The notes under the pieces: generated by a model
What the model was told of the DNA's origin: nothing
The model's database searches: none
What the model saw: only the letters and a program-made list of their open reading frames with translations
Made by a program: the position numbers and the translations under genes
In this document: piece after piece, positions 6,787 through 9,516 of the stretch
How the letters are laid out: each line of letters begins with the position of its first letter
Position numbering within the stretch: the first letter of the stretch is position 1
From: Candidatus Firestoneibacteriota bacterium
GTDB taxonomy: Bacteria; Oederibacteriota; JAAXVQ01
NCBI GenBank assembly: GCA_013335425.1
Contig: JAAXVQ010000055.1
Location: forward strand, 1 to 9,516
DNA: 9,516 nucleotides
Direction: 5' to 3'

Positions 6787-7860
6787 GTGAGCCCCATGAA
6801 CCCGCGCCTGGTTTTCAAAGCCGCCTTGGTCTGCCTGCTGCTGGTGCTGTTGGCCGAAGGCGTGCTGACCCTAGCCAAACGGCATGCGCCCTTTTTCCGC
6901 CTGTTTCAGAATCAAATTGTCTCTTGCGAAATTTTGGATGATCTGGCGGCGTGTTCCCTGAAATCGGGGCGCCCTTTGATTGTGGTCATGGGTGACAGCG
7001 TGGTCTACGGCAGCGACTTGCATGCTCACGGCGTGCCTCACTGGCGCGAACAGGCTTTGGCTGCCGGGTTGCAGCGGCAATTACCGCAAGCTACGGTATT
7101 GGATCTAAGCCTCGACGGGGCGCTGCCCGGAGATTACTTGGGGCTCTATGCCGCGGCGCGGAGGCTTAAGCCCGATTGGATCATTTTTGAATACAACTAC
7201 CGGATGTTTTCCCAAAAATTTGGGAGCCCAAGCGAAGCCGTGTCGCGCCCCTGGCTGCGCGGCCTAATGTCCCAGCCTCTGTTTCCGGCCCTGCCGCAAA
7301 CCGCCGGGGATAAAATCAAATCCGTTTTGCGCAAGGTCAGCCAGCTCTACCGGTATGCGGAAGCCTTCCGAGATGCGTTTTTTTTCCCTTCCCGCGAAGA
7401 AGTCATCAATCGTCTGCTGGCCCAAGTGCTGCCGTCCCGTTCTTTGCGGGACCCCGGCGACCGGGAAATGCTGCTCAAGCTGAAAATCAAACCCCATTAC
7501 TACACGCCGTTGTTGACGCCGGAACATGCCGGCTTGCAGGCCGTGCAGCTTCTGGAAAACGAACTAAGACGCGATCAACAACCTCACCTGGCGTTTTTCA
7601 CGCCGCAAAACCAAGAGTACATTACGGAGATTGCCGACCCCCATACCTGGCCGCGGAATTTGGCGATCTTGGATTCGATCCTCGGCTCCCTGGCGGATCA
7701 AAAACGTTTTTTCTATTGGAATTGGGGCGCGCTGTACCCGGCGGATGCGTTTTATGACCACTGCCATCTGGTGCCGCGGTATAATGAAACTTTCGCGAAG
7801 ATGCTGGCCGGAATCATTGCCGACGGCGGTCGGAGGGACCATGTTCAACGGCTGGAATGA
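6787..7860 (+). CDS. Membrane-anchored SGNH protein (DltD/AlgJ-like role)
   Basis: A 357-residue protein with one N-terminal transmembrane anchor (~residues 8-29, lysines on the cytoplasmic side) and an extracytoplasmic SGNH domain. Block I is VVMGDSVVYG with nucleophile S71. A Gly region (LDGALPGDY, 109-117) may be block II, EYNYRMF (135-141) supplies the block III Asn N137, and FYDHCHL (322-328) supplies the DxxH pair D324/H327. The EYNYRMF block resembles YNY in the upstream fusion protein, hinting at kinship. A TPQNQ segment (272-276) precedes the last block. In Dlt-like systems such an anchored SGNH protein takes the acyl group on its Ser and transfers it to the envelope polymer; that role is inferred here. 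The start is either GTG 6787 or ATG 6796; neither has a good Shine-Dalgarno. The 3' end overlaps the next gene by 20 nt, tying expression of the two together. Confidence 0.82.
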   Translation: MSPMNPRLVFKAALVCLLLVLLAEGVLTLAKRHAPFFRLFQNQIVSCEILDDLAACSLKSGRPLIVVMGDSVVYGSDLHAHGVPHWREQALAAGLQRQLPQATVLDLSLDGALPGDYLGLYAAARRLKPDWIIFEYNYRMFSQKFGSPSEAVSRPWLRGLMSQPLFPALPQTAGDKIKSVLRKVSQLYRYAEAFRDAFFFPSREEVINRLLAQVLPSRSLRDPGDREMLLKLKIKPHYYTPLLTPEHAGLQAVQLLENELRRDQQPHLAFFTPQNQEYITEIADPHTWPRNLAILDSILGSLADQKRFFYWNWGALYPADAFYDHCHLVPRYNETFAKMLAGIIADGGRRDHVQRLE

Positions 7861-7969
7861 AAACATCCGGGCCTTCCTTTTGGGTCTGGCTTTTTTCCTG
7901 TTGCTCATTCTGATTTTAATTTTCGGCCAAGACCTGTCTTCCTCCAAATTCATTTACGTGGATTTTTAG
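7841..7969 (+). CDS. DltX-like single-pass microprotein with FIYVDF tail
   Basis: A 42-residue gene that starts inside the end of the SGNH gene (20-nt overlap, different frame). Its ATG is preceded by a strong GGAGGG Shine-Dalgarno (7832-7837). The protein has a short polar N-terminus ending in Arg10, one transmembrane helix (AFLLGLAFFLLLILILIFG, 11-29) and a 13-residue tail, QDLSSSKFIYVDF. The positive-inside rule puts the tail outside the cytoplasm. The last six residues, F-I-Y-V-D-F, closely match the C-terminal hexapeptide of DltX (FIYNEF), whose Tyr carries the D-alanyl group between the MBOAT DltB and the SGNH protein DltD. Here Y39 would be the acyl-carrying residue. The MBOAT and two SGNH-like proteins are in the same operon. 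Small DUF5989-type proteins, with a similar shape and ending, are an alternative family label. Confidence 0.8.
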   Translation: MFNGWNENIRAFLLGLAFFLLLILILIFGQDLSSSKFIYVDF

Positions 7970-8001
7970 TCGCTTCACCTAAAACCAAAGGAGCCTTTGA
8001 C

Positions 8002-8442
8002 ATGGAAACCCCTGCTTTAATGCCCGGCAACTTGGCGGTTGATGACCGCGGCAGCGTGAGGTTTGTGAATGAATTTTCCTTCGCCGGCGTAAAACGCTTC
8101 TACAGTGTGACCAACCACCGTCAGGGTTTTGTGCGTGCCTGGCACGGCCACCGGCGCGAAGCCAAATACGTCCTGGCCGTCGCCGGTTCGGCGCTGGTCG
8201 GAGCCGTGCGGGTGGACGCCTGGGAAAACCCGTCACCGGCCTTAAAACCGGAAAAATTCGTCCTCTCGGCGGATAAGCCCGCGGTCCTGTTTATTCCCGC
8301 CGGTTTTGCCAACGGCTTCATGTCTTTAACCCCGGATTGCCAACTGATGTTTTTTTCCACGGCCACGCTGGAAGAGAGCAAACACGACGATATCCGTTTT
8401 CCTTCGCGGTTGTGGAATATCTGGGACGTGGAAGAACGCTGA
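8002..8442 (+). CDS. RmlC-like cupin sugar epimerase (short form)
   Basis: A 146-residue single-domain cupin of the dTDP-4-dehydrorhamnose 3,5-epimerase-like group. The VRAWHGHRREAKYV stretch (44-57) corresponds to the RmlC RGLHxQ region with the putative base H48. AVAGSALVGAVRVD (59-72) and FIPAGFANGFMSL (97-109) are characteristic cupin strands, and the C-terminus LEESKHDDIRFP (123-134) is typical of the short epimerases. At 146 residues it is shorter than true RmlC (~180). Cupins of this kind occur beside FnlA/CapE-type dehydratases and RmlD-like reductases. In CapF the cupin is fused to the SDR and epimerises C3, so this gene plus the one at 609 may be a split CapF. It would act in the cytoplasm. 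The start is supported by AAAGGAG eight nt upstream. Confidence 0.82.
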   Translation: METPALMPGNLAVDDRGSVRFVNEFSFAGVKRFYSVTNHRQGFVRAWHGHRREAKYVLAVAGSALVGAVRVDAWENPSPALKPEKFVLSADKPAVLFIPAGFANGFMSLTPDCQLMFFSTATLEESKHDDIRFPSRLWNIWDVEER

Positions 8443-8458
8443 GGGGTTTCGGCTGCTG

Positions 8459-8481
8459 TGGGATAGTCCCAATGGTTTTTT
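8459..8481 (+). terminator. Probable intrinsic terminator ending the operon
   Basis: TGGGA-TAG-TCCCA (8459-8471) forms a perfect 5-bp stem with a 3-nt loop, followed after AATGG by six T (8476-8481). It lies 16 nt after the cupin stop, in the 42-nt gap before the convergent glycosyltransferase. The stem is short, so it is only moderately convincing. On the - strand there is no downstream T run, so it would serve the + operon only. Confidence 0.45.
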
Positions 8482-8484
8482 ATT

Positions 8485-9516
8485 TCAGTTGTTCTTGGAT
8501 TTCGCAACCCTGGCAGGCAGCTCGGCAAGTTCCGCGAACGCCCGGTCGAAGATGATCTCCCAAGCCAAGTCCCGCGTAAATTCCAGTGCGTTTTCACGGC
8601 AGTGCCGCCAAAGGATGTTGTCGTCCATCAGGCGCCGGCAGGCGTCGGCCAGTTGTTTGGCGTCGTAGTCGATGGCAAACCCCATCGGTTCGGCCTCGAT
8701 CACCTCGGCGATCCAGGGCACCCGCGTAATCACGGTCGGCACCCCGCAGGCCAAATACTCCTTGGGCTTGGCCGGATCCGCATAGTAGGAATAATTGGCC
8801 GGGTCCGGGAGATACGGGGCCAGCGCCACGCGGCTGTGCGCCAAGGCAGCGTAGAGCTCCTTGCGCCCGGTAAGCCCCAGAAATTTCACCCGCGCGCTTA
8901 CCCCCAGGCGTTCAGCCAGCGCATCGAGCTCCGCCCGGTAGGGACCGGTACCCACGATCACCAGCGTGGCCTCGGGCACGAAACTCAAGCCCGCGATGGC
9001 CAACTGCACTCCCTTGCTTTCAAAAAGCGTGCTGACCACCACCCATTGGTGCCGGATGACTTCGGCTTCCGGGACCACCGTAAACTCTTGAGTGTCGAGC
9101 CCGATGGGGACCATGATGCTGGTGGACTCGCGCGCCTTAAACCGGCGATGCACCGTGCGCATGCGTTCCGAAAGGTTCCAAACCATGTCCGCATGCGCGG
9201 AAGCAAAACGCGCCACCCGCTGATACAAGGCGTTAATGAACGGATTGGGGAAACGCTGGGGCGTGTAATCGATGACATAGTACACCACCGTGCGGCCCTT
9301 CCCCAGCCACTTTAAGAGAATCCCCACTGTGGCGTGCAGGTTGTTGATGCCGATAAACACGCTCTCGCGCCCCAGCAGCTTCCAGCCCCAGCGCCAAACC
9401 AGCCAGGCGTCGCGGATCCAACTGACCAAGCCGCGCGTGTTGTTCTTATGCCCGTCTTGCGCACCTTCCTCGGCGCCGTGATCGTACCACGCCACCTGAG
9501 CCCGGGGGATTTTGGC
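8485..9516 (-). CDS. GT4-type glycosyltransferase, N-terminus cut off by window edge
   Basis: The C-terminal ~340 residues of a GT-B fold glycosyltransferase. From the GTG at 9495 the protein can be read as 336 residues, but the frame stays open to the window end (seven more codons, AKIPRAQ before the valine), so the real start lies outside. The acceptor half includes YYVIDYTPQRFPN and the AHADMVWNLSERM stretch. The donor half has VVSTLFESKGV, LVIVGTGPYRAEL and VKFLGLTGRKELYAAL, with KPKEYLACGVPTV at the position of the GT4 nucleotide-sugar binding glutamate motif. It presumably adds a sugar to a lipid-linked oligosaccharide on the cytoplasmic side. It converges on the acylation operon and belongs to another transcript. 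Donor and acceptor cannot be told from sequence. Confidence 0.85.
   Translation of the reverse strand, partial: AKIPRAQVAWYDHGAEEGAQDGHKNNTRGLVSWIRDAWLVWRWGWKLLGRESVFIGINNLHATVGILLKWLGKGRTVVYYVIDYTPQRFPNPFINALYQRVARFASAHADMVWNLSERMRTVHRRFKARESTSIMVPIGLDTQEFTVVPEAEVIRHQWVVVSTLFESKGVQLAIAGLSFVPEATLVIVGTGPYRAELDALAERLGVSARVKFLGLTGRKELYAALAHSRVALAPYLPDPANYSYYADPAKPKEYLACGVPTVITRVPWIAEVIEAEPMGFAIDYDAKQLADACRRLMDDNILWRHCRENALEFTRDLAWEIIFDRAFAELAELPARVAKSKNN

Noticed and set aside
7631..7840. N-terminal extension (70 residues) of the microprotein frame
   Set aside because: It lies wholly inside the SGNH gene in another frame and is Arg/Trp-rich without structure; the strong Shine-Dalgarno at 7832-7837 selects the ATG at 7841.
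7841..7969. True D-alanylation (dlt) operon
   Set aside because: No DltA ligase or DltC carrier protein is visible, and the associated sugar-nucleotide genes point to a different polymer; the likeness is mechanistic only.
8602..9315. 237-residue open frame on the + strand opposite the glycosyltransferase
   Set aside because: Antisense to a GT4 gene with clear motifs; the translation is basic and low in recognisable structure, typical of a GC-rich shadow frame.

Overview
The window comes from a bacterium with a GC-rich, densely coding genome that makes a cell-surface polysaccharide. No rRNA, tRNA or lineage marker is present, so the organism cannot be named. Secreted NHL-propeller proteins and REP-like palindromes would suit a PVC-type or Omnitrophota-like Gram-negative lineage, but that is only an impression.

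Layout. Positions 1-608 hold no gene. This stretch is visibly more AT-rich than the rest and carries a ~150-bp repeat in two tandem copies (41-193 and 198-344), each opening with a GC-rich hairpin. A separate REP-like palindrome lies at 483-493, and a perfect extended -10 promoter (TGTTATAAT, 541-549) precedes the first gene. Seven genes then run on the + strand with spacings of 4, 45, 1, 50, 9, -20 and 32 nt, which looks like one operon: an RmlD/CapF-type sugar-nucleotide reductase; a non-hydrolysing UDP-GlcNAc 2-epimerase family enzyme; a secreted NHL-propeller/SGNH fusion protein; an MBOAT O-acyltransferase; a secreted protein of unknown family; a membrane-anchored SGNH protein; a 42-residue single-pass microprotein; and, after a strong ribosome binding site, a small RmlC-like cupin (eight genes counting the microprotein). 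A terminator-like hairpin follows at 8459-8481. A convergent GT4-type glycosyltransferase gene on the - strand runs off the right edge.

How the genes fit together. The reductase, 2-epimerase and cupin resemble parts of the pathways that make UDP-activated 2-acetamido-2,6-dideoxy-L-hexoses (L-FucNAc, L-QuiNAc, L-RhaNAc). The 4,6-dehydratase/5-epimerase that starts those pathways is not in the window. The middle block looks like an envelope O-acylation machine: the MBOAT would move an acyl group across the inner membrane and the SGNH proteins would place it on the polymer. The most interesting item is the microprotein at 7841-7969. It overlaps the end of the SGNH gene and ends in F-I-Y-V-D-F, matching the C-terminal acyl-shuttle hexapeptide of DltX (FIYNEF in Gram-positive Dlt systems), while the MBOAT itself has no such tail. 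The operon therefore looks like a Dlt-like relay (MBOAT, shuttle tyrosine, SGNH serine) joined to synthesis of an amino-sugar polysaccharide.
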